DNA of 64,000 bases, from positions 1,984,001 through 2,048,000 of the forward strand of contig JAPVLO010000153.1 in NCBI GenBank assembly GCA_027257055.1, in the 5' to 3' direction. How positions within the stretch are numbered: position 1 is the first letter of the stretch; each line of letters starts with the position of its first letter. Shown here one piece after another: positions 23,513 through 39,275 of this stretch. Made by a program: the position numbers and the translations under genes. The DNA is from Cephalopachus bancanus. Taxonomy: Eukaryota; Chordata; Mammalia; Primates; Tarsiidae. The notes under the pieces are model-generated. The model was not told the origin of the DNA. It was given only the letters and a program-made list of their open reading frames with translations, and did no database searches.

Positions 23513-25055
23513 TTTTATTATAAAGAAATAGGGTACATTCAGGGTTAGTTATACAAACGTTGATTATGCAGCTACCTTTGCTGATGAGGTATGCCCCTCC
23601 CTCCCCTAGCAGTTTCCCTCAACTGCCAATCCCATATCCCTTCCCCTGACAGTTTCCCACTACTGCCAAACCCTTTCTTACAGTATTATAATTATTCAAG
23701 TTCTGCTTATGAGTGAGAACATATGGTACTCTGTTCTTTGTTTCTGTGATAGATCACTGAGTAAGATCGACTCTAAATCCATCCAAGTTGCTGCAAAGTC
23801 CATATGTTTGTCCTTCTTTATGGCTGTGTAATAATCCTTGTGTATATGTACCACATTTTTTTATCCAGTCCAGCTTCGATGGGCAGCATAGTTGGTGCCA
23901 TGTTTTTGCTATTGTGAATAGAGCTACAACAAACATACGTGTGCAAGTATCTTTTTTGTAGAATGATTTGAGTTCCTCCTGGTATATTCCCAATAGGGGA
24001 ATTGCTGGGTCATATGTAAGGTCAGTTTCTAGTTCTTTCAGAAATCATCATATTGTCTTCCAAAGAGGTTGCACTAGTTTGCATTCCCACCAGCAGATTC
24101 AACACAATACCTATTAAGTTACCAACATCATTCTTCTCAGACCTGGAAATGACAATACAGAAATTCATATGGAAACATAAACAACCACAAATAGCCAAAA
24201 CAATCCTTAGCAAAAGAAACAAAGCAGGAGGTATCACACTTCCAGACTTCAAACTTTATTATAAGTCCACAGTAATCAAAACAGCCTGCTATTGGCATAA
24301 GAACAGGCATATAGCCCAATGGAACAGAATAGAGATTCCAGAAACAAAACCTCAATTTCTCAACCAACTCATCTTCAACAAAGCCTCCACCATCAACCAC
24401 CTGGGAGAGGAGAACCTAGTCAGTAAATGGTGCTGGGAAAACTGGTTGACCACATGCTGAAGATTAAAACAAAACCCCTACCTATCACCATGCACAAAAA
24501 TTCACTCTAAATGGATCAAAGACTTAAACGTAAAACCTCAAACTATAAGAGCATTAGAAAATGCAGGAGACACCCTTGTGGAAATTAGAACTGGCAACCA
24601 ATTCCTGATCAAAACCCCAAGTGCCCATGCCATAAGAGATAAGCTAGACAAGTGAGAACCTCATCAAACTGACAAGCTTCTGCAAAGCCAGAGAAACCAT
24701 TGAGAGTGGAGAGACAGCCTACAGACTGGGAAAAAATATTTGCCAACTGTATTGCTGACAAATGTCTGACTTCTAGGATTTACAAGGAACTCAAACATGC
24801 CAAAAAGAAAAACAAACAAACAGCCCCATTAAAAAGTGGGCAAAAGACCTGAAGAGACACTTCTCAAAAGAAGATATACAGGCAGCCAACACACACATGA
24901 AAAAGTGCTCAGTCTCACTAATCATCAGATAAATGCAAATCAAAATCACATTGAGATTTCACCTAACCCTGGTAAAAATGGCCATCATTAATAAAACAAA
25001 CAACAATAGATGCTGGTGAGGATGCAGAGAAAAATGAACACTTTTACACTGCTGG
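23513..25055 (-). mobile_element. Twin-primed L1 with 5' inversion
   Basis: 23513-24093 is an L1 3' end on the minus strand. 24094-25055 is the preceding part of the same L1 in the opposite (plus) orientation ([18 protein letters not shown] to the GGAGAGG-like region). The two parts join exactly in L1 order. The plus part stops at ACTGCTGGT and the minus part starts at GCTGGTGGGAATGC, sharing six bases. This is the signature of twin priming. Open frames 24053-24460 and 23754-23993 belong to it. Confidence 0.92.
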
Positions 25056-25069
25056 TGACAATAGTTTTA
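25056..25069 (+). repeat. Target-site duplication, right copy
   Basis: TGACAATAGTTTTA directly after the end of the inverted L1 segment, identical to 22904-22917. Confidence 0.75.
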
Positions 25070-26444
25070 AAATATGGCCTTTGGTTGACTTGAAAAGAAA
25101 TTCGTAAAGCAAAGGAACACCAAGTCCAAAAGGTCCTGAAAATGTAGGAGCATTTCACAATAAGGGTTTTCATGACACCTAGAGAAATACATACAGTACT
25201 TTGACATTTTAAAAAAGAACCTTCTTGTTATATACTATTTCTTTCATTTGTTACTGAAAATAATCCTGTAGAAGGGATAAGACAGATATTACTGCTGGTG
25301 ACTTGTCCAAAACCGGTCAGTTCAGACTAAAACGGGGCTTCTGGATCCAAGTGCATTTTCCCTATCTCATAACTTTCGATTTGATTTAATTTTGTATATA
25401 TACTTAATGAATAGCAACTCTTTTCAAATGAATGCCTCTGGAGATTTATTTTCACTCTTGTGCTTAACTTTGACATTACAGAAACAGCCAGTAGGAGCAA
25501 GAAGTGACAGTGTCCAGATAATGGCCATACTATCCTTAAAGTCAGATGATTTCTATTCCATACTCAAATACACTCCAGTCACTGATTATCTTAGACAAAA
25601 TGTCTTGGATTATTTTTTCTTTAATGTAGTAAGACTTATTATATCATTCCCACCCAGCTTTTAGAAAATAAATAAAAATTGAGGTGCCCTAGGAAAGAAA
25701 AACATGGTAAAACAGTCCTAATGATTCTTATACAGAGTATATGTATTCCCATAATCATTATTTTTCACTTTGAGTGGTACTTCCATTTGATCTCATTCTT
25801 CCATTCTGCCTCACCTACACAAATGGCTTCCATTTATAGCCAAAGCCTATATTCTTCTGCAATAAAAATGTTCTCCCTGGAAACTGATTTGTGTGGGGGA
25901 GGGGGAGGAGTTTGAGAGAATCTGATGCTGCCCTTGACAACAAACCTGCTTCCATTCAGTTCTATAATGTAAATTTGGTTTCAAGCACGTCACCTCACAC
26001 ACTCCCAGCATGCAGCATCTCTCTGTTATTTTAGACTTCAATCTGCTGCAGGTTCAGAGAATACTGTGGTGTGTCTGTAATTCATGTTTATTTTTAGAGT
26101 TATATGACTTTCATTAGAAATCACAAATCTATCTAAGCCAAGTTTAGACTCCTGTGTCGACAAAAATGTTTATAACTGGAGAGTTTCAATAAGCAGATTT
26201 TGGAAAATAATTGAAGGGCTTGTTCCTAGGGAGGTATGATAGCCTTAGAATACATTCATATGTACTACTCTTGCAGGATTAAGAGTTCATCTAGGTATCT
26301 GCTCATTTTGCCAAACAGTATCAGATGAGGGTTGCTTTAAAGATAGAGATTATAACATTAGTCTGATAAATAAACCAGTACCATAAAACAAGATGAAAAG
26401 ACATTTGAAAGAAAAAAATTGCTTTCAGAGAGAAAGAGAGACCT
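25070..26444. other. Intergenic DNA with one MIR-like fragment
   Basis: No gene seen; frames at 25392-25664 and 25679-25915 show no recognisable protein. About 25258-25375 resembles the 3' half of a MIR SINE (GACTTGTCCAAAACCGGTCA, GGCTTCTGGATCCAAGTGCA). The rest is anonymous. Confidence 0.45.
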
Positions 26445-26620
26445 ACCACTCATTAAGTGCCTGCCAGGCTCCAATCACTTTAAGTAATCATAAAAAGTAA
26501 GTATTGTTACTATTGTCATTCTAGAGCTGATAAATTGAGAAGATGCATAGCAGAGTCAAGATGTCAATCCAGATCTATTTGATTCCAAACTGTTGATCTT
26601 TACAGCCTTGTGTACAATAG
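26445..26620 (+). repeat. MIR SINE
   Basis: CTCATTAAGTGCCTGCCAGG, then a weakly kept middle (TATTGTCATTCTAGAGCTGA) and CAATCCAGATCTATTTGATT correspond in order to MIR. Diverged. Confidence 0.8.
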
Positions 26621-26639
26621 TGCACATGTTGAATGAGCA

Positions 26640-27600
26640 CGTGATCTGACTTTGGGAGCTGATTGCATTAATCCTCCCAGTTCTTCACTGATTCCTGTAT
26701 ATGTGCCTTTTACCACATAACTTTATAGGACCTTCTCACTGTAAGAAGAGGTAACCCTCATATCTCAATTCTAGTCTCAGCCATGTGACTTGCTTTGGCC
26801 AATGAAATATTCATAGGTATCATGCAAGCAGGAGCGTGAAAAGTATTTGCCTAATTGAGCTTACCCTGTTGCATTTCCACCAGCACCAAGACTGGAGGGA
26901 GGGAAGATGAGGAAACACACTAGAAGAAACAAAGTTGAGTTCCCACACATCGTTTCATGCTCAGGCATACAAAAGTAGATGGCACCCTCAAAGGGAAGTT
27001 TGAAAATGCTCCTATCCAGCACTGGCTTATTACCTCTGTTGAATATTCTGAGACAGGTAGGAGCTATTTCATTTATCAGGAAGCTTACAATTCAAAATTG
27101 GCTGCAGTCCCAAACTTGGATAATTAAATATGTTGTACATAGAAAAGATTTTTTCTCTCTAAAGGTTTTGTTTGACTGTCCTTGTTGGCACTTAAACCTA
27201 ACATTGTCTGAGACAAATCTGCAGTGCTTCTCTGTCACCCTAGACGATGTCTGTGTTCTCCAATCAAAATAACTCACCACAATATCCACATTCCGGCCCA
27301 CAGAGAGGAGAAAGAAAGCTGAGGTCAGCCTCTTTTCCTCACACAGGCATGACCCTGAAGTTGTGCTGTGTATAACTCTTTGTCACATGACTCCTTGATG
27401 GCAAAAAAAAAGGTTGGAAAATGTAGTTTTTATGGAAATGTTGCAACCCAGCTAAAGCTTCAAGTAGTATAGAAGGAGAGAATGTAGATTTAAAAGACTG
27501 CTGACTATCTCTATGCAACTTTTAAATAAAGTGGAAACATTTTGACAAATGTTTAAACATTGGTGCTGCTTTGGTAAGTGCATGTGAATTCACAGGTAGA
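26640..27600. other. Intergenic DNA with an unnamed old repeat
   Basis: About 26780-26900 has CATGTGACTTGCTTTGGCCA and the AGCAGGAGCGTGAAAAG context. I recognise this as a dispersed mammalian repeat motif but cannot assign it to a family. The frame 26979-27272 has no recognisable product. No gene seen. Confidence 0.35.
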
Positions 27601-27622
27601 ACCATCTCTATGAACATTTCTT

Positions 27623-27840
27623 GTTTTTTTTTTTTTTTTGAGTTGGAGTCTCACTCGGTCACCCAGACTGGAGTGCAGTGGCCGCTCCCGGCCACCACAG
27701 CCTCGACCTGCTGGGCTCCGGTGATCCTTCCGCCTCAGCCTTCCGAGTAGCCAGAATTACAGGCATACGCTACCATGCCCGGCTGATTTTTTTTATTTTA
27801 TTGTAGAGATGAGGTCTCGCTGCCCTGGCGGGTCTCGAAT
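27623..27840 (-). mobile_element. 5'-truncated Alu (strepsirrhine type)
   Basis: Poly(T), then GAGTTGGAGTCTCACTCGGT, the right and then part of the left arm in reverse complement, stopping at CGGGTCTCGAAT. ATGAACATTTCTT (27610-27622) and ATGAATATTTCTT (27841-27853) flank it as a target duplication with one mismatch, so the missing 5' end was lost at insertion. Confidence 0.93.
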
Positions 27841-27853
27841 ATGAATATTTCTT

Positions 27854-28099
27854 TAATAAAAATCCCTTTTCCCTCTTACTTCCACTAAATAAATGTTAAA
27901 GAAATGTATCTAAAGGAAGGTATTTAAAATAGGACCATAAATTTAGTCTTCCTTAAATGGCCAGAAGATTTAATCTAGTCTTTTTCTTGCTTACCACGGG
28001 ATCTATATTAAGTGAGCCTTATTTGGAAATAAAAAAATATAAATTTCACACAAGCAGGTGATCTGTATTTATTTATTTATTATATAGTTAGTTGTTATC
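27854..28099. other. AT-rich DNA
   Basis: No feature beyond a short TATTTATTTATT run near 28067-28080. Confidence 0.35.
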
Positions 28100-28340
28100 T
28101 ATTTATTGAAAGATAGCCCTGGGCAAGGCATTTTGCTAGGTATAGAGGATACAGATATACAGCAAAACACACATGGTCCTTGTCTTCGTGACATCCATTA
28201 CATAATCACAAAATAGAAACATGATTGTAAGTGAAAGTAAGTGCAATTAAACTTGATACACAGTACCTGGCAGTATGTAGACAATGTGGATACGAAGATA
28301 AATGAGCCCTTGGAGACCACAAAAAACTTCACTTTTTGCA
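28100..28340 (+). repeat. Old L2/MIR-class fragment
   Basis: GGGCAAGGCATTTTGCTAGG, TATAGAGGATACAGATATAC, AGCAAAACACACATGGTCCT and TTGTCTTCGTGACATC follow the usual order of a common ancient mammalian repeat. The family name is uncertain. Confidence 0.45.
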
Positions 28341-29855
28341 CTCGAGCATCAAATCTAACTCTGTGTATTCTTTGTGTTAAGGAAAGACCTAAAGGATCCC
28401 CAAAGAATATGCCACTCAGATCACTTATTAACTTCCAGGCACCACAGAGTTACACGCCTTAGAAGTAATGTATTAATATAGCAATTAATTTTTATGCTAA
28501 TCTAGTTTTCTACCCCAAAAAAGAGAAAAGTTTAGTAGTCTGTATGAATAATAGAAAACAGCTCAGGGATGTTTGTCCCAAACCATGTTCTATGCTACTC
28601 TCCTGGAAGTCTTATTGAACTGCCAAAATGATAATGGACTTCATTAAAAGCATTCCAACAGTCAATGCTCAGCACAAATGGAGGAGGATGCTGGGAAGTT
28701 GCCATTACTATGCCAAGAAGCTAGATCTAAAAAAAAGGAACAGGTTTTCCCTGACAGGAGAGTAAAGTACAAAATAAAATACCATCTATGGGTGATACGT
28801 TTTCCAAAATTTTTTTAGAGAATTGCAGTTTTTATTTTTGGGATTTTTCATTGTACACACTAATTTTTTCTGATTTATTATGAATAATTTATGACTATTA
28901 CTCTTACAAAATCTCACTTCATAGCACCTGTCTCCTGGGATAGTTGCCCCCTTAAGGGGTTACCTCTGTCGTGACTCCAGGATGATGGTCATTCCTCTCT
29001 TGTCTCTACCTTTAACCTCACACAAATAGCTTGCTCCTGTCCTCTTTCTTCAGAAAGACAGCAAAACTTTTATAACACTCAATAATTCCATCTTCTAACA
29101 CACATGGAGCACCTGATAGCTTCAATAAGAAGAGTATAAAGGGGAACTATTCTTAAAGCCAGGAGACCTTGGGCAAGTTGTCAGGTCTGTGGGAACTTTA
29201 GTCTCCTCAATAGCAAAACATAATTAAGAATACCTGATCTTCTTTATCGTGTGAGGTTTTGATGAAGAGAAGCATATGACAGCACTCTGAAATTGAATAC
29301 ACCATGCAAACCAAAGGCATGAGAACCAAGGTTTTCCTTGAACATACTGGATGTGGGATCCTTGGAAGGTCCTGAAAATCTTGCTGTCCTCGTGACTTCA
29401 CTTCTTTCCCAAATCTCAATATAAACCAGCTTATTATGGAACCTGAAATTTCACTCTATTGCTGTTCCTTTACACTAGAACTTAGGTCTCCAAGATTGTC
29501 TCCAACACTATACAAATCAACCCAAAATTAGTAATAACTGAACCTAGAGGGCAGATATAGAGAGAAGTTTATCAGATTACTCAATTTTGATCTTGCAAAA
29601 TGGGATGCTATACCTTAGAGAATGAGTTATAATGTCGGTAATCTGGCCTGAAGAGAGAAAAGTCAAGTTTGACTGAGAGAATTATGTGCTTAAGTAGACA
29701 TAAGGAGGATAAAATTAGGATTGTTTTCAAAGGGGAAATCTGGAGCAAATATTCTAGAGAAACTTAATCTACTTAAATACTTGACTCACATCTAGACAAT
29801 AAGGACCACGTCTGGCTATAAAGATTAATCAGCCTTCTTTCCAAGTGCCTTTCAT
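28341..29855. other. Anonymous intergenic DNA
   Basis: No gene seen. Small frames (28241-28462, 29207-29419 minus) have no recognisable protein. Confidence 0.4.
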
Positions 29856-30010
29856 CATATTCTTTGAGCCTTGCTTTCCTCTTTTGTAAAATATAAATCG
29901 CAATGTTCACTTTTAGGTTTGTTGGAGGATTAGATATCAAAATAATGATATGCATTATTACACCATGTTTGGGATACAGGATGTGCTCAACAAATACTTT
30001 CTGTGGCAGT
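29856..30010 (-). repeat. MIR SINE, antisense
   Basis: Plus-strand text CTCTTTTGTAAAATATAAAT, TTGTTGGAGGATTAGATATC and GATGTGCTCAACAAATACTT is the reverse complement of a MIR core. Confidence 0.65.
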
Positions 30011-30580
30011 TTATTACGTGAATTTTTTATCAGAGGTGCAGAAGAAAGAGTTGGCATAGAGAGAGGAAACAATATTTAAAACTGCCGCTGATTTAAAAAA
30101 AAAAAAAAACTCCCCCGATGAAATATTTCCTCTCTTCTTTGGGAACTATGAGACCTAAAAATTTTATGTAGCTTGTATAGTCAAGTGCAAAAGCAAAACA
30201 AAGACAAGAGATTCTAAGAATTCTGTAGAGGTGTTTAAAACTTGGAAGGCAGTGAGGCATGCAAGCATGCGAAAACAGGACTTTGAGGATTGTGCTTAAA
30301 GGAAGGACATAGATTAAGAAGAATGAGTCAATGCTGCACAAGGTTCATTGATAAAAAATACATGGGTAGAAGCTGAATGACACAACTGTAAATTGCTTTC
30401 AGCCTCTCCAAGAATGAGAAATACTTTTGAAGGAAAGTAAATAAATAAATAGATAAATAGATAAATAAGGATCTACCTTGCCTAAGGAATAGTAAGCAAA
30501 CATCTAGCCATGTTAATGGAGACCAAAGGTTCAATGTTAAATTCCATTTTAATGTACTGAGAGACATTATGCCTGTGGTC
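30011..30580. other. Anonymous DNA with AAAT/AGAT simple repeat
   Basis: About 30437-30470 is a short run of AAATAAATAGATAAATAG units. No gene seen. Confidence 0.45.
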
Positions 30581-30594
30581 CTGAAACCACTTTT

Positions 30595-31093
30595 TTAAAA
30601 ATTGCTTAATTTAAATATGTGGGGTAAAATTCAGGGTTAGGTATACAAATGTTCATTATGCAGGTACCCTCCTCCTCGGTTGGCAGTTTCCCACTACTGC
30701 CAATCCCTTTCTTACAATATTACGATAATTGTTCAAGATCCGCTTATAAGTGAGAACACATGATACTTGGTTCTTTGTTTCTGTGATAGATCACTCAGTA
30801 TTATAGACTCTAAGGCCATCAAAGATGCTGCGAAGTTCATAATTATGTCCTTATTTATGGCTGTGTAATATTCCATCTTGTATATGTATCACATTTTTGT
30901 TATCTAGTCCTCTTTCGATGGACAGCACGATTGGCTCCATGTTTTGTTATTGAGAATAATGCTGCAATAAACATGCGTATGTGGGTATTTTTTTTATAGA
31001 GAGATTTGAGTTCTTCCGGGTATATTCCCAGCAGCGGGATTGTGAAGTCATATGGAAGGTCAATTTTTAGATCTTTTAGGAATCGCCAAACTG
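30595..31093 (-). mobile_element. 5'-truncated L1 3' end, antisense
   Basis: Reads on the minus strand from the last part of ORF2 through the 3' UTR hairpin unit (30682-30701) to the tail. CTGAAACCACTTTT (30581-30594) and CTGAAACTACTTTT (31094-31107) are target duplications differing by one base. About 500 bp. Confidence 0.93.
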
Positions 31094-31107
31094 CTGAAAC
31101 TACTTTT

Positions 31108-31529
31108 AATTTTTAAGAAATTCTTAAGAGAAAGATGCAAAACAAACACAACAGAGAGAAGAATGTCCTGATTCTCAAAAGAGAGAGGAAAGTGAAGGCT
31201 GAAAACTGTAATTTGAGACCCCCAAAAAGGTTTAAGGAGAATTGAATATAAATAAATAAATGGTAAACACTTGGAAAAGAAAAATATAACAGCTGAGAAT
31301 CTGAACATTCTTTTGAGGTCTTCTGAACACCTTTGATTTATGTAATTTTTAGACTCATTGGAAATGCCATAAACAGTATGATTTTATTTCAACTACCTCA
31401 TTAAAGGCAGATACAGTTCATTTAAACTTTTTTAAAATTAAGAGATATACTCAATATATCAAAAAACAAAATAGATTAAAATGATAAGCCAAAACAAATA
31501 AGACCAAATTTAACAAATAATATTTTTTC
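31108..31529. other. Anonymous AT-rich DNA
   Basis: No feature seen. Confidence 0.35.
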
Positions 31530-32085
31530 TTTTTTATCTATTTTTATGGCACTTCTATGGAATTTTGACCAGTTTATTAAATATAAAAATTATATATGGT
31601 ATACAATATGAGGTTTTCATATGTATACATTGCAAAACGACTAAACCAAGCTAGTTAACATGTTAACATGCTTATCCTTTTTGTGTGTGTGATGATAACA
31701 TTTAGATTTACTCTCTTAGTAATTTCCAAGTGTACAATCCATTATTATTAACCATGTGCTATACATTAGTTCTCTAAAAAGTTACTCACCTAACTGAAAC
31801 TGTGACCAACATCTCTCCATTTTCCTACCTTAATCCTGTTAGACACTATTCTACTCTCAGTTTCTATGAGTTCAAAACGTTGAACATGTACATGAGATCA
31901 TGAAGCATTTGTCTTTCTATGCCTGGCATATTTCACTTAACATAACGTCCTCCTGGTTCACCTATGCTGTTGCAAAGGAAAGAATTTCCATTTTCTCAAG
32001 GCTAAATAGTATTCCAAGGCTGAATAGATGATTTCATTTTTAAGAAAGTTTTTTGTGTGTGTGGATAGTTGTTTCAAACTGATAT
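31530..32085 (-). mobile_element. Older L1 (L1MA/L1PB-like) 3' end, antisense
   Basis: Plus-strand text shows the reverse complement of an L1 3' UTR and end of ORF2. Landmarks are the TTTTGACCAGTTTATTAAAT and GTGCTATACATTAGTTCTCT contexts, CACTATTCTACTCTCAGTTT, GCATTTGTCTTTCTATGCCT, GGCATATTTCACTTAACATA and AAATAGTATTCCAAGGCTGA. Diverged, so older than the lineage-specific L1s. Confidence 0.82.
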
Positions 32086-33186
32086 TTTTGCACTGGATAG
32101 ACCTATTCTGCCGTTTTGCTGGCATCACTAGGGTACTTTTTTTTTAATTTAAAATCTCCACTGAAATATAAGTTGAAAAGGATCTCATATTTTAATAGTT
32201 CAAATAAAAATGATCTGTGAGTTAATTTTGAGTGTTAGAAATGCAATGTAATAGAACTGCAAAGAAAAAAATGAAACCTTAAATCTTAGACTGAAGAGAA
32301 ATTCGACAGCCACATCACTATGGAATATTTTGATCAGATATTGACAATATAGAGGGGCTTTTAAATACTGTAAAGCATTCAGAGGAAAGTAAGAAAGATA
32401 GTAAGAGATTTGAAAGCTACGTTATTGAAGGAACAATTAAGAGATCATTTAGAAACTTTTTCCCTAGAAAATGCAAAATCTTTGCAGTATAAAGTGGTTC
32501 TGAAAATCTTTTCAAATGTTCTAAGTATCACCATATGGGAGAGAGAATAGAATTTTCCTACTACAAAGGACAGAACTGTGACCAAAGATAGGACTTCCAA
32601 AACCAAAGAAATGGGCTCCTAAGGTGAAGTTTCTAGTAATTTGAGTTGTGTCAAAATGGAATAATCTGCCTGTGTAAAAGCAGTGAAGTCCCTGTCCCTG
32701 GAAGCTTTTCAGCAGAACCCAAGTCACCACCTGCTAAAAACAGGAAGGGATTTAGGAGAAAGAGAGGGGGGTCTATAGTAAGAAAGAGGTTACCTCATAT
32801 AACCATCTAATTTTAGATTGAAGAATCCTTCAATTTTAAGGTTCTTTCATCCATTATATATTACTCCACATACCAAAAAAGAGGTATTTCTCATCTTTAG
32901 AAAGACGTTTTAGACTAGCCTGATTATTTATCTGCAGTGGAGAAAGTTGTGTCCAAAAACACAGTCAGCATGAATTGAAACAAAATCATTGATATAAGAA
33001 CTACTAATTTAATAGCTTACACAAAATTGTGTAAAGTTGGATTGTGTTGTACATATTTAATAAATCCGAAGAGTGACATTTCTTGACAGTCAAGATAAAT
33101 ATTTAGGTGCCAACTTAGAACTATAAATCTTTCTAAATACTATAACTTTTGAGTGAGATACCTTGCCAATTTATGATACAAATAAG

Positions 33187-33188
<2 letters not shown>
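32086..33188. other. Anonymous intergenic DNA
   Basis: No gene or named repeat seen. Confidence 0.4.

Positions 33189-33228
<40 letters not shown>
33189..33228 (+). repeat. (AC)20 microsatellite
   Basis: Uninterrupted AC dinucleotide run of about 20 units, likely length-variable. Confidence 0.97.
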
Positions 33229-33230
<2 letters not shown>

Positions 33231-33702
33231 CAGCATGCTTTTTAGGGAATTTCTTCTTAGTTTTTATAAATTTGTTTTTATAAGGAAGTGCTTATAGCTG
33301 AATTGTACAGTATTGATGTCTTTAACTTTACTTTCTCTTATTTTCCTTGATATTGCTTTTTTCTACTATGATTATTTCACCCCACTAAAAACTAGTATGT
33401 TTCGAATAGCACAACAAAGTTATTTAGATTTTACTGACTACTTAGTTTGATGATAGGAGAGGATTTACTTCAGTCTTTCCACTGAAATAAAATAAATCCA
33501 AATTAAAATCTATATATTAAATAAAACTTAAGATATTTATCACCTAATTGCAATAAATTAACCATAACTGTGTCTTATTCAAACTCTTTAAAATGCAATG
33601 CTGCTATGAGGAAACTAAGCTCTAATTGAATATTTGATAATATTTTTAAATTATTGCTAATTTTTAAAAGGATAATAATTATATCATGGTTACAATTTCT
33701 TT
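33229..33702. other. Anonymous AT-rich DNA
   Basis: No gene or named repeat seen. Confidence 0.35.
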
Positions 33703-34008
33703 TTTTTTCTTTTCTTTTTTTTTGAGTTGGAGTCTCACTCTGTCACCCAGGCTGGAGGGCAGTGGCACACTCCCAGCTACCGCAGCCTCGACCTGCTGGG
33801 CTCCAGCGATCCTTCTGCCTCAGCCTTCCAAGTAGCCGGAACTACAGGCACGCGCTACCACACCTGGCTAATTTTTTTTTTTTTTTAACTGTAGAGACGC
33901 AGTCTTGCCAATTTGCCCAGGTGGGTCTCAAACCCACGGGCTCAAGCAATCCTCCCGCCTTGGCCTCCCAAAGTGCTGGGATTATAGGCTGAGCCACCAA
34001 GCAGGGCC
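33703..34008 (-). mobile_element. Alu (full-length, antisense)
   Basis: T-rich tail, GAGTTGGAGTCTCACTCTGT, both arms in reverse complement, ending GGCTGAGCCACCAAGCAGGG. ACAATTTCTTT (33692-33702) and ACTATTTCTTT (34009-34019) flank it as target duplications. The translated frame 33762-33992 is Alu sequence. Confidence 0.94.
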
Positions 34009-34019
34009 ACTATTTCTTT

Positions 34020-34684
34020 ACATACTTTTTTAAGCTTTTAAATTTTAGAAAAAAATTCTAAAATATTTGTAAATTAAATCATTTACTTCAAAATAATCCA
34101 TGAGTGGGAAAAGTAGAGGGAGACAGAAATGAAAGAAGATGGGCAATAACTTGATACTTACTGAAAATGGAAACATAGATGTGTTCATTATACAGTCATC
34201 TCTACTTTTGTATATGTTTTATATCTTTCATATGGTCAAAATAAAATCAAATGTCAATTAGACATTTCTCTCCTAAAGTCTTTCTTTAAACACCAGCTAT
34301 TAAGATTTCCCATTTTACAGCATTTTCTTTCAAACATCTATGTTTTCTTAAGTAATTCAGCTATCACTTCACACTTAGGATCCTCAAACAGAAAAGCAAA
34401 AGCCCTGCAGCTAATGGCCTGAAAAGAGCACATTAAAGATTATTAATTAAGCTTAGAGCTCATATCTTGATATCTTGCGTCTCATACTAAAACATCTGTT
34501 TAATGAGCTGCCTAAGTGTGCTTCTCCTTGTGTATTAGTACATGAAAGGTTTTTAGACAAAGAAAATGTATTTCTGTAAATTTTATTATCACAATGGCAT
34601 GACTTATTATGTAGGTGCACACATGTTCATGTATATCTTTATCTTATCAAGAGGCACAAAAACTTAAATGAAATTTGAAAAATT
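34020..34684. other. Anonymous AT-rich DNA
   Basis: No gene or named repeat seen. Confidence 0.35.
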
Positions 34685-34984
34685 GGCCGGGCACAGTAGC
34701 TCAAGCCTGTAATCCAGCACTTAGGGAGGCTGAGGTGAGGGGATTGCCAGAACCCACGGGCTGTTAGAGAACAGTCTGGGCAACTTGGCAATAAATCAAT
34801 AAATCAAAAAATTAGCCAAGCGCGGTAGCAAGCGCCTGTAGTTCGAACTACTTGGAAGGCTGAGGCAGAAGGATCGCCTGAGCCTAGCAGGTGAACGCTG
34901 GGGTGGCTGTGAACGAGCCACTGCGCTCCAGCCTGGGCGGCGGAATAAGACTCTGACTTAAAAAAAGAAAAAAAAGAAAGAAAG
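34685..34984 (+). mobile_element. Alu (full-length, diverged)
   Basis: GGCCGGGCACAGTAGCTCAA start, small deletions in the left arm, AATAAATCAAAAAATTAGCC linker, second arm, and an A/G tail. Flanked by similar TTGAAAAAT strings (34674-34683 and from about 34985). Confidence 0.93.
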
Positions 34985-35034
34985 TTGAAAAATAAATAAT
35001 GTTGAGAACTTTTGAATTAAATAAAATAATAAAC

Positions 35035-37990
<2,956 letters not shown>

Positions 37991-38034
37991 AAGTTACTAG
38001 AATAATATGGTCTCATTCGTCTGTTTTAAGTTAT

Positions 38035-38200
38035 AAATATGACAACATGAGCACCAACAAAAATAACACATAACAATAATTTAATGCTAACTCGGTGCAC
38101 CATATTATCCTTGTATTATCCACTTAATCTATAAAACTAAACATTTTACAGATGATGTAACTAAGGCTTAGATGGATTAAGTAACTTAATTGGTAAATAT
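38035..38200 (+). repeat. MIR SINE
   Basis: AATTTAATGCTAACTCGGTG, TTATCCACTTAATCTATAAA, ATTTTACAGATGATGTAACT and AAGGCTTAGATGGATTAAGT follow the MIR order. Confidence 0.75.
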
Positions 38201-39261
38201 ATCTAACAATTAACGAACACATCTATTTCCTACCTTAGTAAGAACAAACTATTTAAAGGAGGCTCCCAGTTTATCTTCTTGAACTTCTGTACTCATCTCT
38301 GTGCACTATACAAATAGATGAAGAGTTATATATACAACACTAAAACAAGCCATGAAAGTTACGTTTTGTGTTTCAATCCTGGATCCAGTTTACAGTTCTT
38401 TGATTTGTCTCTTTTCCAACAAAAACTCTTATTATATTTGAGTTCTGTTGGTAACCAGAAAATTTATTATTTGAAAATTTTATCTGATATTTTACTATCA
38501 TTCTTGATTTAAATGATTTTGATCAGTTTTGCTTAATAAATTGTTTTTATAAAACTCATTGAACTTTTGTGGGATTCTAAAAGTCTCTATGTGTAACATG
38601 AAACTCTCCACATATTTTTGACACTCTATAGGCCATTAAAACTATCAAAATCATGAATTTAAAATGTGTTTTAATTTATAAAAGTAATCAAAAGATCACA
38701 GATATGTTGATTCTTTTTAATAAGTGAAAAAAATTCTAAATATAAACGAATCATTCAGAACCAATGAAATTGTCTTTTAATCCTTAAAATGTAACACTGA
38801 CAACTTTTTCTTCTAAGATTTATTTACTTGGACAGTTATGAGACTCAAGTAATTTATATGAGCAGCTGATATAATGAAAGTATCCCACTTTGAATTATTT
38901 AGCTGCCACTAAAAGTAAGTTCCTCAGTCAAAAACATGATGTTTCATTCCTCACTAATACAACTTAAGTGTCCAAGAGATTAAAATCTAGTCCTAAAAAC
39001 TCTGGTTATGGTGAATGAGCTCCAAAAAGCAGAAAACCAAGTTTTATGAGGCCAAGTCATTTGGTAATGTCTTGAAAATTAAAGGGCTCCCTTGTTTGGC
39101 CCACCACCCCAATTTATAAAGACAACCTGGGTTCTTCTCTCAATAACTGTCAGTAACAAAGCTAGATATGCTTTAATATGAGAGACTAAGAAACAATTTG
39201 TAAATTACTTATTCATCTTTAGGGGTTTGAATTATCAATCATCTGAGAGTGAAATCATTTC
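38201..39261. other. Anonymous AT-rich intergenic DNA
   Basis: No gene or named repeat seen; frame 38318-38512 has no recognisable product. Confidence 0.4.
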
Positions 39262-39275
39262 ATAAATCATCTGTA

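Noticed and set aside
23513..24093. Independent L1 3' end unrelated to the plus-strand L1 at 24094
   Set aside because: The two meet exactly at the same consensus position with six shared bases and share one outer target duplication, so they are one twin-primed insertion.
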